Shown piece after piece: positions 8,536 to 16,814 of a DNA stretch of 64,000 nt. The DNA is taken from assembly GCF_014645515.1 (NCBI RefSeq), contig NZ_BMLW01000007.1, forward strand, positions 233,966 through 297,965. Direction: 5' to 3'. Source of the stretch: Oceanobacillus neutriphilus. Its GTDB lineage: Bacteria > Bacillota > Bacilli > Bacillales > Amphibacillaceae. Numbering within the stretch: position 1 is the first letter of the stretch; each line of letters starts with the position of its first letter. Below the pieces are notes generated by a model. It saw only the letters and a list, made by a program, of their open reading frames with translations, was not told the DNA's origin and did not search any database. The position numbers and the translations under genes were made by a program.

Positions 8536-10260
8536 ATGCTTGGAGAACAACAAACTCATATAAGTGTGGAAGCCAGACAAACTGCACTGGAAAAGATGTA
8601 TCCGAGTTGGGTAAAACGGACAATCGCGACACATTTTTATAAGCAATGTCAGCGATATGGCGAATCCCCATTGATTATGATGCCTGATAAGGCTGTGACC
8701 TATGAAGAGATGTGGGGAACGGCCAATGATTATGCAAAAGCGATGCTTCATTTAGGGGTTGCGCCGGGAGAGCATATAGCTATTTTAATGGAAAATGAAC
8801 CGGAATATGTAGCTTTATTTATTGCCTCTACCATGGTTGGAGCAATTATCGTTCCTTTAAATACACAGCTTCAAAAAGAAGAGTTAACCTATATGCTTCG
8901 TCAATCTGATACAAACTGGCTGATTACCCATCAATTTGCCGGTAAACAGAGCCATGCCGAAGCTTTAAAAGATGTTGTTTCTGAACTTCAGGAGGATGTA
9001 AAGAGCCCTTTTAAAAAGGCGGTTTGTATACCGAATAAAGATACAGAGATTCCGGCTGTTTATATGCAATGGGACGTATTTTTACAGGGAGCGGAAACGG
9101 TAGAAGAATCCGATTTAAACAATCGCTGGAAGGAAACAGATGACCCGGACACTTGTGCAGCAATTATTTATACATCTGGGTCAACCGGTTTGCCAAAAGG
9201 AGTTATGCTGACAGATGATATGCTGCTTCGCTCTGGTTTTGCGACGTGTCTGACAAGAGGATATGAATCGGGAAGGCGAATTTATGCACCATTGCCCATG
9301 TACCATGTCTATTTTCTGCAGGAAGGGTTATTTGCTGCTTCCTTTGTAGGAGGAGGTATGGTGACATGTCATGCTTTTCAGCCGCTGCAATCGCTGCAGC
9401 TGATGGAAAAATATCAGGTTCATGATTTTCTGGCAGTACCATCGATGCTTGTCGCCTTATTGAATCGTCCAGAGGTTAAAAATACAAATTTGGATCATCT
9501 TTATGCGTTATTATGCTGTGCAGCACCTTCTCCAGTTCCATTATGGAAAAGAGCAGTAGAGGAATTAGGAGTGACAGAAATCGGTACGGGCTGTGGCGCA
9601 ACTGAGGCGGGCTCCACAACGATGCTTACTGAAATTGGTGATCCTTTGGAAATTATCTCAACAACAGTTGGAAAGGTAAAAACGGCTGGTATTGCAGGTC
9701 ATCCTGAATTTGGAGATAAGAGTGTCACATACAAAATTATTGATCCAGATACAAGGGAAACATTACCGGAAGGCTCTGTCGGTGAGCTGGCAGTACGGGG
9801 GAATGTTGTCACAGAGGGCTATTATAAGAAGCCGGAGGAAACAGCGTTTGCAAAGGATAAGGAAGGCTATATCCGCAGCGGGGACTTAGGAACAATTGAT
9901 GAGGATGGATATATCCGATTATTAGGCAGAAGCAAGGACCTTTATAAAGTATCTGGAGAAACAGTGGCTCCAAAAGAAGTGGAAGATGTTATTTCCATGC
10001 ATCCGGCAGTGAATCAGGTCTATATTGTCGGCGTACTGGATCAATTAACAACAGAAACGGGTGCTGCATTTATTGAATTAAAACAAGGCGAAACCTGTAC
10101 GAAGCAGGAAATCAGAAAGCTGTGCCGTGAGCATGTGGCACGTTTTAAAATACCGCGTTATATCTGGTTTGTAGAAGCAAAGGATTGGCCGCTTACAGGA
10201 ACAGGTAAGATTCAGAAATTTAAACTGCAGGATATAGCACGGGAAAAATTGAAGAAATAA
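8536..10260 (+). CDS. Class I adenylate-forming acyl-CoA/acyl ligase
   Basis: Activates a carboxylic acid as acyl-AMP and transfers it to a thiol (CoA or a carrier protein). The P-loop YTSGSTGLPKG is near residues 213-223 and GCGATEAGS is the A5-like motif. The hinge region GYIRSGDLGTIDEDGYIRLL is followed by GRSKDLYKVSGE and the C-terminal LTGTGKIQKF with the catalytic Lys. At 574 aa the length fits fatty acid-CoA ligases. A GGAGAG site precedes the ATG. The gene is co-directional with the ketosynthase and they share a terminator, so the pair probably builds or modifies one acyl product. The chain length of the substrate cannot be read from sequence. Confidence 0.85.
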   Translation: MLGEQQTHISVEARQTALEKMYPSWVKRTIATHFYKQCQRYGESPLIMMPDKAVTYEEMWGTANDYAKAMLHLGVAPGEHIAILMENEPEYVALFIASTMVGAIIVPLNTQLQKEELTYMLRQSDTNWLITHQFAGKQSHAEALKDVVSELQEDVKSPFKKAVCIPNKDTEIPAVYMQWDVFLQGAETVEESDLNNRWKETDDPDTCAAIIYTSGSTGLPKGVMLTDDMLLRSGFATCLTRGYESGRRIYAPLPMYHVYFLQEGLFAASFVGGGMVTCHAFQPLQSLQLMEKYQVHDFLAVPSMLVALLNRPEVKNTNLDHLYALLCCAAPSPVPLWKRAVEELGVTEIGTGCGATEAGSTTMLTEIGDPLEIISTTVGKVKTAGIAGHPEFGDKSVTYKIIDPDTRETLPEGSVGELAVRGNVVTEGYYKKPEETAFAKDKEGYIRSGDLGTIDEDGYIRLLGRSKDLYKVSGETVAPKEVEDVISMHPAVNQVYIVGVLDQLTTETGAAFIELKQGETCTKQEIRKLCREHVARFKIPRYIWFVEAKDWPLTGTGKIQKFKLQDIAREKLKK

Positions 10261-10275
10261 TAGAGGAGCCCTCTC

Positions 10276-10318
10276 CTCCTGTCGAGTGAGATAAATCTTG
10301 CTCGGCAGGAGTTTTTTT
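10276..10318 (+). terminator. Terminator after the acyl ligase gene
   Basis: CTCCTGTCGAG (10276-10286) pairs with CTCGGCAGGAG (10301-10311) with one G-U pair, followed by seven T. Confidence 0.85.
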
Positions 10319-10384
10319 CTGATGGAATCAGGATAGTTAGAATTACTTAAAGCTTCAAACAGTATTTTTTATAAAAAATTATAA

Positions 10385-10398
10385 TAAAAGCGTTTACA
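10385..10398. promoter_or_regulatory. cre-like CcpA site at the gluconate promoter
   Basis: TAAAAGCGTTTACA matches the cre consensus TGAAARCGYTTWCA except for A in place of the first G. It covers the -35 box, so CcpA binding would block the gnt promoter when preferred sugars are present. Confidence 0.6.
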
Positions 10399-10421
10399 AA
10401 TTAAAAAACACATGATAGTAT
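10393..10421 (+). promoter_or_regulatory. gnt operon promoter
   Basis: TTTACA (10393-10398) and TAGTAT (10416-10421) are separated by 17 bases. The cre overlaps the -35 box and the GntR operator overlaps the -10 and start region. The leader to the GTG start of gntK is about 138 bases. Confidence 0.7.
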
Positions 10422-10437
10422 ACCTGTATACAAGTAT
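10420..10437. promoter_or_regulatory. GntR (gluconate repressor) operator
   Basis: ATACCTGTATACAAGTAT is an 18-bp near-perfect palindrome. From memory, it differs at one base from the Bacillus subtilis gnt operator ATACTTGTATACAAGTAT. Its place over the -10/+1 region fits repression relieved by gluconate. Confidence 0.75.
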
Positions 10438-10565
10438 TCATACAAAAATATACATGTTTTGAAAGCCCTTTATTTTATAATAAAAGAGAGAAGTACATTT
10501 AATAATAATAGAAGGATATCTTCAAGGAATGAACATGTTCCGAAAAAAGATTGTGAGGGATAAAA

Positions 10566-12128
10566 GTGAATCAAAATAAATTTATGCTCGGCGTAGATAT
10601 TGGTACAACAAGCACAAAAGCAGTGCTTTACCGGGAAACTGGTGAAATTATTGGGCAAAGCAACCAGGGTTATGACTTGCATACGCCAGATGTTCGGACT
10701 GCTGAGCAGAATCCGGAAGAAATTTATCAGGCAGTGCTTTATGTCATCCGGCAAACAATCGGAGACGCAGAAATAGATAAAGGAGATCTTTCCTTTATTT
10801 CCTTTAGCAGCGCCATGCACAGCTTAATTGCAATGGACGGAAATGATAAAGCAATTACACCATGTATCACTTGGGCGGATAACCGCAGCTTAAATTGGGC
10901 AAATAAGATCAAGAATGAGTGGAACGGTAATGATGTTTACCTGCGGACCGGCACACCGATTCATCCTATGTCACCGCTTAGTAAAATTACATGGCTGGAG
11001 CAGGAGCATCCGGAAATAGCACAAAAGACAAAGAAATACATCGGTATTAAAGAGTATGTTTTCTATCAATTATTCGGTGAGTATGTCATGGATTACTCGC
11101 TTGGCTCAGCTACAGGGATGATGAATCTGGAAGAGCTTGCCTGGGACAAAGGAGCTCTTGAAATTACAGGTATTTCAAAGGATAAACTGCCAAGGCTGGT
11201 TCCTACTACAGAAATCTTTACAGGCTGTCATTCTGAAATTACGGCGGATTTAGGGATTGCTACAGATACTAAATTTGTTATTGGAGCAAGTGACGGAGTG
11301 CTGTCTAATATTGGAGTGAATGCAATTAAAGAAGGAGACGTTGCAATTACAATCGGTACGAGCGGGGCAATCCGTACTGTTATTCCCAAGCCCCGCACGG
11401 ATCAAAAAGGGCGTATCTTTTGTTATGCGTTAACAGAGAACCATTGGGTAATTGGCGGACCAGTAAATAACGGCGGCATGGTGCTGCGCTGGATCCGTGA
11501 TGAGCTGGCTGCGAGTGAAGTGGAAACAGCGAAGCGCTTAAATATTGATGCTTATGAAGTATTAACTGCTATTGCGAAACAGGTAGAGCCGGGATCAAAT
11601 GGATTGTTATTCCATCCGTTTTTAGCCGGAGAACGTGCCCCGCTTTGGAATGCCAATGTCCGTGGATCATTCATCGGCTTAACTTTAAATCATAAAAAAG
11701 AACATATGGTCCGCTCTGCTTTAGAAGGAGTTATTTTTAACCTGTACACAGTGTTTCTGGCATTGGTAGAAGTAATGGATGTCCCAGTGAGGTCTATCAA
11801 GGCAACTGGAGGATTCTCAAAATCAGAGCTTTGGCGTCAAATGATGGCGGATATTTTTGATCAGAATGTGATTGTTCCAAAAAGCTATGAATCTTCCTGT
11901 CTGGGAGCTTGCTTACTCGGGTTGTACGCAGAAGGAAAAATTGATTCCTTTGATGTTGTAGAAGAGTTGATTGGTTTTACACATCAGCATGAACCAAATC
12001 TGGAGCATAGTCAGACTTATCGGGAATTAATGCCAATTTTTATTAATATTTCACGTTCACTCGAACAGGAATATGAACAAATTGCCGCTTATCAGGAAAG
12101 GAAATCCTTAGAAAATAAAAAGAAATAG
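10566..12128 (+). CDS. gntK: Gluconokinase, FGGY family
   Basis: Phosphorylates gluconate to 6-phosphogluconate in the cytosol. The FGGY fold starts with the phosphate-binding LGVDIGTTSTKAVLY. It continues with the substrate-region CITWADNRS and a second ATPase-core block, FVIGASDGVLSNIG...AITIGTSGAIR. The FGGY signature region GVIFNLY...KATGGFSKSELWRQMMADI is near the C-terminus. At 520 aa it matches the Bacillus GntK size. GTG start with GAGGG 5 bases upstream. It is the first gene of gntK-gntP-gnd, behind a promoter with cre and GntR operator. The usual first gene gntR is missing here. Confidence 0.93.
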   Translation: MNQNKFMLGVDIGTTSTKAVLYRETGEIIGQSNQGYDLHTPDVRTAEQNPEEIYQAVLYVIRQTIGDAEIDKGDLSFISFSSAMHSLIAMDGNDKAITPCITWADNRSLNWANKIKNEWNGNDVYLRTGTPIHPMSPLSKITWLEQEHPEIAQKTKKYIGIKEYVFYQLFGEYVMDYSLGSATGMMNLEELAWDKGALEITGISKDKLPRLVPTTEIFTGCHSEITADLGIATDTKFVIGASDGVLSNIGVNAIKEGDVAITIGTSGAIRTVIPKPRTDQKGRIFCYALTENHWVIGGPVNNGGMVLRWIRDELAASEVETAKRLNIDAYEVLTAIAKQVEPGSNGLLFHPFLAGERAPLWNANVRGSFIGLTLNHKKEHMVRSALEGVIFNLYTVFLALVEVMDVPVRSIKATGGFSKSELWRQMMADIFDQNVIVPKSYESSCLGACLLGLYAEGKIDSFDVVEELIGFTHQHEPNLEHSQTYRELMPIFINISRSLEQEYEQIAAYQERKSLENKKK

Positions 12129-12146
12129 GATGGGAGATGAAGAAAG

Positions 12147-13505
12147 ATGGAAAATATTTATCCGCTTATCATTGTTGCACTTGCAGTAGCTGCATTGCTG
12201 CTGCTAATCATGAAGTGGAACTTAAATACATTTATTTCATTGGTTGTTGTTGCTTTTCTGACAGCATTAGCCCTAGGAATGTCTCTTGGTGAAATTGTTG
12301 ATACGGTGAAATCGGGGTTAGGGGGAACACTAGGTGATATTGCACTCATTTTCGTCTTTGGTGCAATGTTAGGTAAATTAGTTGCTGATGCCGGCGGGGC
12401 GCAGCGTATCGCTTTAACGCTGATTAATGCATTTGGTAAAAAGCGTATCCAGTGGGCGGTAGTCATTGCTTCCTTTATCATTGGTGTCGCATTGTTCTTT
12501 GAAGTAGGGCTGGTATTATTAATTCCGATTGTTTACCAGATTGCAAAAGAAATTAAATTACCTTTATTATACCTTGGTCTGCCAATGACAGCTGCATTAT
12601 CTGTAACGCACGGATTTCTGCCGCCTCATCCAGGGCCAACAGTTATTGCAGAGCAATATGGAGCAAATATCGGCATAGTACTGCTAATTGGTATCGTTAT
12701 TGCAATTCCGACAGTTATTCTAGCAGGGCCATTGTTTACAAGGGTGTCACAAAAACTAGTGCCGGATGCTTTTTCAAGAATCGGCAATATTGGATCTCTT
12801 GGTAACACCAAAACTTTTAAAGAAGAAGAAACACCGGGATTTGGCATCAGTGCGCTGACTGCACTATCTCCAGTGATTTTGATGGCGGTTACAACAATTG
12901 TACAGCTGTTTCAGGAAATTGGCGGTATGGCAGATAATCTGTTTTTCGAAATTGTGCGTACGATTGGTGATCCAACCATGGCTCTGTTGCTCTCTCTATT
13001 ATTTGCTATTTATACAATGGGAATAGCACGCAAAATCCCAATGAAGACCTTAATGAGTTCAGCAGAGGAATCGGTTCGCGGGATTAGTATTATTTTGTTA
13101 GTTACTGCGGGCGGTGGTGCTTTGAAGCAGGTATTAATTGACGGCGGTGTCGGTGATGCGGTAGCTAATATCTTTTCCGGCACAAATATGTCTCCGATTT
13201 TTCTTGCCTGGCTGATTGCTGCTATTCTCAGAATTTCATTAGGCTCGGCAACGGTTGCTGCATTAACAACTGCCGGAATGGTTATCCCGTTAATGGAAGG
13301 GTCTGATGTGAATCTGGCATTGATGGTATTAGCTACAGGAGCAGGAAGCTTAATTGCTTCTCACGTAAATGACACAGGATTTTGGATTTTCAAGGAATAC
13401 TTCAATTTATCTATGAAAGAAACATTTGCAACATGGACATTACTGGAAACAATCATCTCTGTATCGGGTCTTGTATTTACTCTATTATTCAGCCTATTTA
13501 TTTAA
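12147..13505 (+). CDS. gntP: Gluconate:H+ symporter, GntP family
   Basis: Inner-membrane permease that imports gluconate. It is 452 aa of nearly continuous hydrophobic segments. Typical GntP stretches are present: GFLPPHPGPTVIAEQYGAN in the middle and LGSATVAALTTAGMV with SLIASHVNDTGFWIFKEYF near the end. It starts 18 bases after gntK with GGGAGATGAAG upstream, so it is co-transcribed. Its product supplies the substrate of gntK. Confidence 0.93.
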   Translation: MENIYPLIIVALAVAALLLLIMKWNLNTFISLVVVAFLTALALGMSLGEIVDTVKSGLGGTLGDIALIFVFGAMLGKLVADAGGAQRIALTLINAFGKKRIQWAVVIASFIIGVALFFEVGLVLLIPIVYQIAKEIKLPLLYLGLPMTAALSVTHGFLPPHPGPTVIAEQYGANIGIVLLIGIVIAIPTVILAGPLFTRVSQKLVPDAFSRIGNIGSLGNTKTFKEEETPGFGISALTALSPVILMAVTTIVQLFQEIGGMADNLFFEIVRTIGDPTMALLLSLLFAIYTMGIARKIPMKTLMSSAEESVRGISIILLVTAGGGALKQVLIDGGVGDAVANIFSGTNMSPIFLAWLIAAILRISLGSATVAALTTAGMVIPLMEGSDVNLALMVLATGAGSLIASHVNDTGFWIFKEYFNLSMKETFATWTLLETIISVSGLVFTLLFSLFI

Positions 13506-13611
13506 GGAAAACGTGACAGGCCGAGTTTTTAAAAGATGTTGCCGGGATTGGGACCGCGATTACTGTTCCTATTGAAGAGAGTTTTTAAAATTTTATAAGA
13601 ATGTGTAATAT

Positions 13612-13659
13612 ATGTTCAAATCCCTGCGATGACTTTTTGATTCATGGGGATTTGAACAT
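13612..13659 (+). repeat. Stem-loop between gntP and gnd
   Basis: ATGTTCAAATCCC (13612-13624) pairs perfectly with GGGATTTGAACAT (13647-13659) around a 22-base loop. There is no T-run, so it is not a standard terminator. It lies about 25 bases before the gnd start and could stabilise the gnd mRNA, reduce readthrough or act as an operator. Confidence 0.55.
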
Positions 13660-13684
13660 TCGTTCAAGGGAAGGAATGAAGAAA

Positions 13685-15082
13685 ATGAATTCAATTGGTG
13701 TCTTTGGACTAGGTGTTATGGGAGCAAACCTTGCTATGAATATGGCGAATAAGGGTGAGAAGGTAGCTATCTATAATTATACATCCGATTTAACAGATGC
13801 ATTTCAAGCAAAGCATCGAAATAAGAATATTGAAGCGTATTATGAGTTAGACAGCTTCATAAACTCTTTGGAAAAACCGAGAAAAATCTTTCTGATGGTT
13901 ACAGCTGGGCCTGTTGTAGACTCTGTAATAGCGAGCCTTCTGCCATTGTTAGATCAAGGCGATATTATCATGGACGGTGGAAACTCTAATTTTCTGGATT
14001 CTAACCGGCGGTACAGGTACTTAAAGGCAGAAGGCCTCCGTTTTATCAGTGTCGGTGTTTCGGGCGGAGAAGAAGGTGCTTTGCATGGACCTGCATTAAT
14101 GCCAAGCGGAGATAAATCAGCATATCAGCAGATCGCTCCCATTTTAGAAAAAATTGCTGCGCAGGTAGATGGCAAGCCATGCTGTTCATATCTTGGAAAA
14201 GAAGGAGCCGGCCATTATGTGAAAATGGTTCATAACGGAATTGAATATGCCGATATGCAGCTTATTACAGAAGCCTATCAATTCTTAAGGGAAAGATTAG
14301 GTCTTGATGTCGATGAAATTGCAGCTATTTTTGAAGAGTGGAATAGAGGAGAGCTGGAAAGCTATCTGATGGAAATCACGAGCGCTATTTTAACACACGT
14401 TGATGAGGAGACGAATCTTCCTATGATTGATGTGATTTTAGATAAATCAGCGCAAAAAGGGACAGGCAAATGGACAAGTCAAAACGCATTGGATATTGGT
14501 GTATCTTTATCCATTATTACGGAATCTGTATTTATGCGCTTTTTATCAACTATAAAGGAAGAACGGATGATTGCAGAACAAGAGCTGGCCGGCCCTGATC
14601 CATGTATGGAGGAAGTTGATAAAAAAGAGTGGATTGAACTGGTTCGTCAGGCTCTATTTATGGGGAAAATCGGCACCTATGCGCAGGGATTCTCTCAATA
14701 CAAACAGGCATCAGAGCAATATAATTGGGAGCTGCAGCTGGATGAGATTGCGTTGATTTTCCGCGGGGGATGTATTATTCGTGCGGTTATTCTAAATGAA
14801 ATCAGTGCTGCATTTAAAGAAAATAAGGAACTGCCTAACCTGTTTCTTTCTCCATATTTCAAAGACAGGCTTAATAATTATCAGGAAGCGATGCGTAAAG
14901 TAGTAATAAAGGGGATGGAAACCGGATTGGCACTGCCATGTTTCAATGCTTCACTTGTATATTATGATGGTTATCGTTCTGCGAAAAGCGGTGCAAATAT
15001 GATTCAGGCACAACGTGATTATTTTGGAGCGCATACGTATCAGCGTATCGACAGAGAAGGAAATTTTCATACCATTTGGTAA
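13685..15082 (+). CDS. gnd: 6-phosphogluconate dehydrogenase, decarboxylating (GntZ/Gnd)
   Basis: Oxidises and decarboxylates 6-phosphogluconate to ribulose 5-phosphate. The N-terminal Rossmann motif GVFGLGVMGANLA is followed by the MDGGNSNFLDSNRR and VSGGEEGALHGPALMPSG signatures. GKEGAGHYVKMVHNGIEY holds the catalytic Lys, and KGTGKWTSQNALDIG and GANMIQAQRDYFGAHTY lie near the end. I choose the ATG at 13685 (465 aa) because GGAAGGA lies 9-10 bases before it. The frame extends back to 13601, but that part has no site and lies within a stem-loop. Third step of the local gluconate route. Confidence 0.93.
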   Translation: MNSIGVFGLGVMGANLAMNMANKGEKVAIYNYTSDLTDAFQAKHRNKNIEAYYELDSFINSLEKPRKIFLMVTAGPVVDSVIASLLPLLDQGDIIMDGGNSNFLDSNRRYRYLKAEGLRFISVGVSGGEEGALHGPALMPSGDKSAYQQIAPILEKIAAQVDGKPCCSYLGKEGAGHYVKMVHNGIEYADMQLITEAYQFLRERLGLDVDEIAAIFEEWNRGELESYLMEITSAILTHVDEETNLPMIDVILDKSAQKGTGKWTSQNALDIGVSLSIITESVFMRFLSTIKEERMIAEQELAGPDPCMEEVDKKEWIELVRQALFMGKIGTYAQGFSQYKQASEQYNWELQLDEIALIFRGGCIIRAVILNEISAAFKENKELPNLFLSPYFKDRLNNYQEAMRKVVIKGMETGLALPCFNASLVYYDGYRSAKSGANMIQAQRDYFGAHTYQRIDREGNFHTIW

Positions 15083-15144
15083 AACAAATTTGGCTTTAAT
15101 ACGGTAGTGATTTCTCGTTCGTACAATTTTATCATTTTCCATTT

Positions 15145-15166
15145 ACTCAACTTTCGCATTTGAGAA
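15145..15166. repeat. Solo copy of the terminal repeat of the element at 44641-45009
   Basis: These 22 bases (core CTTTCGCATTTGAGAA) match 21 of 22 positions of the reverse complement of 44989-45010. No matching opposite end was found in the gap 15083-15244, so this looks like a solo or decayed end. Confidence 0.5.
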
Positions 15167-15244
15167 AGGCAAAGTGGCATGTTTTATCTGTGATCCTTGG
15201 GGGTGGGAGCAATATCTGACAAACTATTAAAACAGATTTATAAA

Positions 15245-15288
15245 AAAAGGTATTGCGGCGCTTATTAGTCAGAGCTGCAATACCTTTT
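15245..15288. terminator. Bidirectional terminator between gnd and mccB
   Basis: AAAAGGTATTGC (15245-15256) pairs with GCAATACCTTTT (15277-15288). A and T runs on both sides allow it to serve both convergent transcripts. The stop of the minus-strand gene is 3 bases away. Confidence 0.8.
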
Positions 15289-15291
15289 GCA

Positions 15292-16425
15292 TTATTGTAA
15301 CGCCTTGTCTAAGTCTTCGATTAAATCGTCTGCATCCTCTATTCCAACTGAAATTCTAAGTAATGCTTTGGATATCCCTAATTCCTGCTGTCTGTCTCCC
15401 GGGATTGTCGCATGTGTCATTTTTGCAGGCACGGATATGAGGCTTTCGACCGCTCCTAAACTGACAGCTAATTGGAAAATCTGAAGTTTGGAGAGAATCT
15501 GATCTACCTGATTTTGATCCTCGACTTCAAAAGAAACAACTCCTCCAAAGCCACGGGATTGTTTTTTTGATAATTCATGTCCCGGATGGCTGGCTAAACC
15601 AGGATAATAAACTTTTTTTACTTTAGGATGGGCATCCAGATACTCAACGATACGTTTTGTGTTTTGCTCATGCTCTTCCATACGGATACCAAGCGTTTTC
15701 ATACCTCTTAATAATAAATAAGAATCCTGCGGTCCCAGAACTGCTCCCACAGCCTTTTGAACCAGCCCGATTTCTTCTGCTAATTGATCATCATTTACAG
15801 CAATAACCCCAGCTAATACATCACTATGGCCGCTTAAATATTTTGTTGCACTATGAAAAACAATATCAGCGCCTAATGATAAAGGATTTTGCCAATAAGG
15901 CGTAAGAAATGTATTATCAACAACCAGGCGTAAATCATTTTCTTTTGCCAATTTTGATACCTTTTCAATATCAATTACTTTAAGCAGCGGATTTCCTGGT
16001 GTTTCAATAAATATTGCTTTCGTATTTGGCCGGATGTTAGATTTTATATCATCGATATCGGTTGCCTCCACAAATGTGGATGTCAGATCCAGACGGTTAA
16101 ATACTTGATTTAATAATCGGAAAGTCCCTCCATAAACATCGTTGCTTACAATAAAATGATCCCCTGCTTTAAAAGTCATTAAAATAGCTGACAAAGCTGC
16201 TAAGCCGGAAGCGAAAGCATAACCGTGCTTAGCATCTTCAATACTGGCAATATAGCGTTCTACTGCTGACCTTGTCGGATTACCAGCCCGTGAATAATCA
16301 TATCCCTTGTTTGAGTCGATTGAATCCTGTTTAAAGGTACTGACCTGATAAATTGGCACAGTTACTGCACCTGTTTGCGGATCACTCTCATTTCCTGCGT
16401 GGATTAATTTTGTTTTTAATCTCAT
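15292..16425 (-). CDS. mccB: Trans-sulfuration PLP enzyme, MccB-like cystathionine/homocysteine gamma-lyase
   Basis: Cys/Met metabolism PLP-dependent enzyme of 377 aa. Visible features are YDYSRAGNPTRSAVE, YAFASGLAAL, IFIETPGNPLL, VDNTFLTPYWQNPL and the PLP-Lys motif HSATKYLSGHSD, then ESLISVPAKMTHA and RISVGIEDADDLIEDL. I recall close likeness to B. subtilis MccB, but MetI-type cystathionine gamma-synthase cannot be excluded. An AAGGAG site precedes the ATG. It is divergent from the SAM-riboswitch transporter operon and has no riboswitch of its own. A weak promoter (TTGACA at 16499-16494, TAACTT at 16476-16471, minus strand) is possible. The context supports a role in sulfur amino acid use. 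Confidence 0.8.
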   Translation of the reverse strand: MRLKTKLIHAGNESDPQTGAVTVPIYQVSTFKQDSIDSNKGYDYSRAGNPTRSAVERYIASIEDAKHGYAFASGLAALSAILMTFKAGDHFIVSNDVYGGTFRLLNQVFNRLDLTSTFVEATDIDDIKSNIRPNTKAIFIETPGNPLLKVIDIEKVSKLAKENDLRLVVDNTFLTPYWQNPLSLGADIVFHSATKYLSGHSDVLAGVIAVNDDQLAEEIGLVQKAVGAVLGPQDSYLLLRGMKTLGIRMEEHEQNTKRIVEYLDAHPKVKKVYYPGLASHPGHELSKKQSRGFGGVVSFEVEDQNQVDQILSKLQIFQLAVSLGAVESLISVPAKMTHATIPGDRQQELGISKALLRISVGIEDADDLIEDLDKALQ

Positions 16426-16514
16426 GGATTCACTCCTTAATTCTTAGTTTTTTGATATGTATTGTTATTTAAGTTAGTATATTTTAATTTTTTTGTCAAT
16501 TATTTTTTAAGATA

Positions 16515-16543
16515 TTGACATCAGGATCAAATACATATATAGT
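16515..16543 (+). promoter_or_regulatory. Promoter of the SAM riboswitch leader
   Basis: TTGACA (16515-16520), a 17-base spacer and TATAGT (16538-16543) place the start about 25 bases before the riboswitch P1 helix. The 12 bases AAGATATTGACA around the -35 recur at the second promoter (16742-16753). Confidence 0.75.
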
Positions 16544-16574
16544 TAACTTCAACAAATGAATAGCAATACATTTT

Positions 16575-16732
16575 CTTATCCAGAGAGGTGGAGGGACTGG
16601 CCCTTCGAAGCCTCGGCAACAGACTTGTAAAAGAACTGTGCCAATTCCAGTAGCGTTCAGCTAGCAGATAAGGAGAGACATTGATGACGTACTCACAACC
16701 TCTTCTTTCTAAAAAAAGAAGGGGTGTTTTTT
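16575..16732 (+). ncRNA. SAM-I (S-box) riboswitch with terminator
   Basis: The aptamer shows all S-box landmarks: P1 CTTATC (16575-16580) with GATAAG (16667-16672), AGAGAGGTGGAGGGACTGGC, GAAGCCTCGGCAAC and GTGCCAATTCCAG. A terminator hairpin follows (16698-16708 with 16715-16725) and then six T. In this family SAM binding stabilises P1 and lets the terminator form, so downstream genes are switched off when methionine/SAM is plentiful. It leads the amino acid ABC transporter at 16815-19057. Confidence 0.95.
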
Positions 16733-16747
16733 ATGTTTAAGAAGATA

Positions 16748-16776
16748 TTGACAATAGTATAGCAATTAAATATAAT
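16748..16776 (+). promoter_or_regulatory. Second, consensus promoter downstream of the riboswitch terminator
   Basis: TTGACA (16748-16753), exactly 17 bases, then TATAAT (16771-16776): a perfect sigma-A consensus. It lies after the riboswitch terminator and about 40 bases before the transporter start, so transcripts from it would lack the riboswitch. Confidence 0.75.
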
Positions 16777-16814
16777 CAAACAAATAAAAATTATGGGAAT
16801 GGTGGGGAATGAAT

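Noticed and set aside
13601..13684. N-terminal extension of Gnd
   Set aside because: It consists of the 13-bp stem-loop sequence and lacks a ribosome binding site; the Rossmann fold begins right after 13685.
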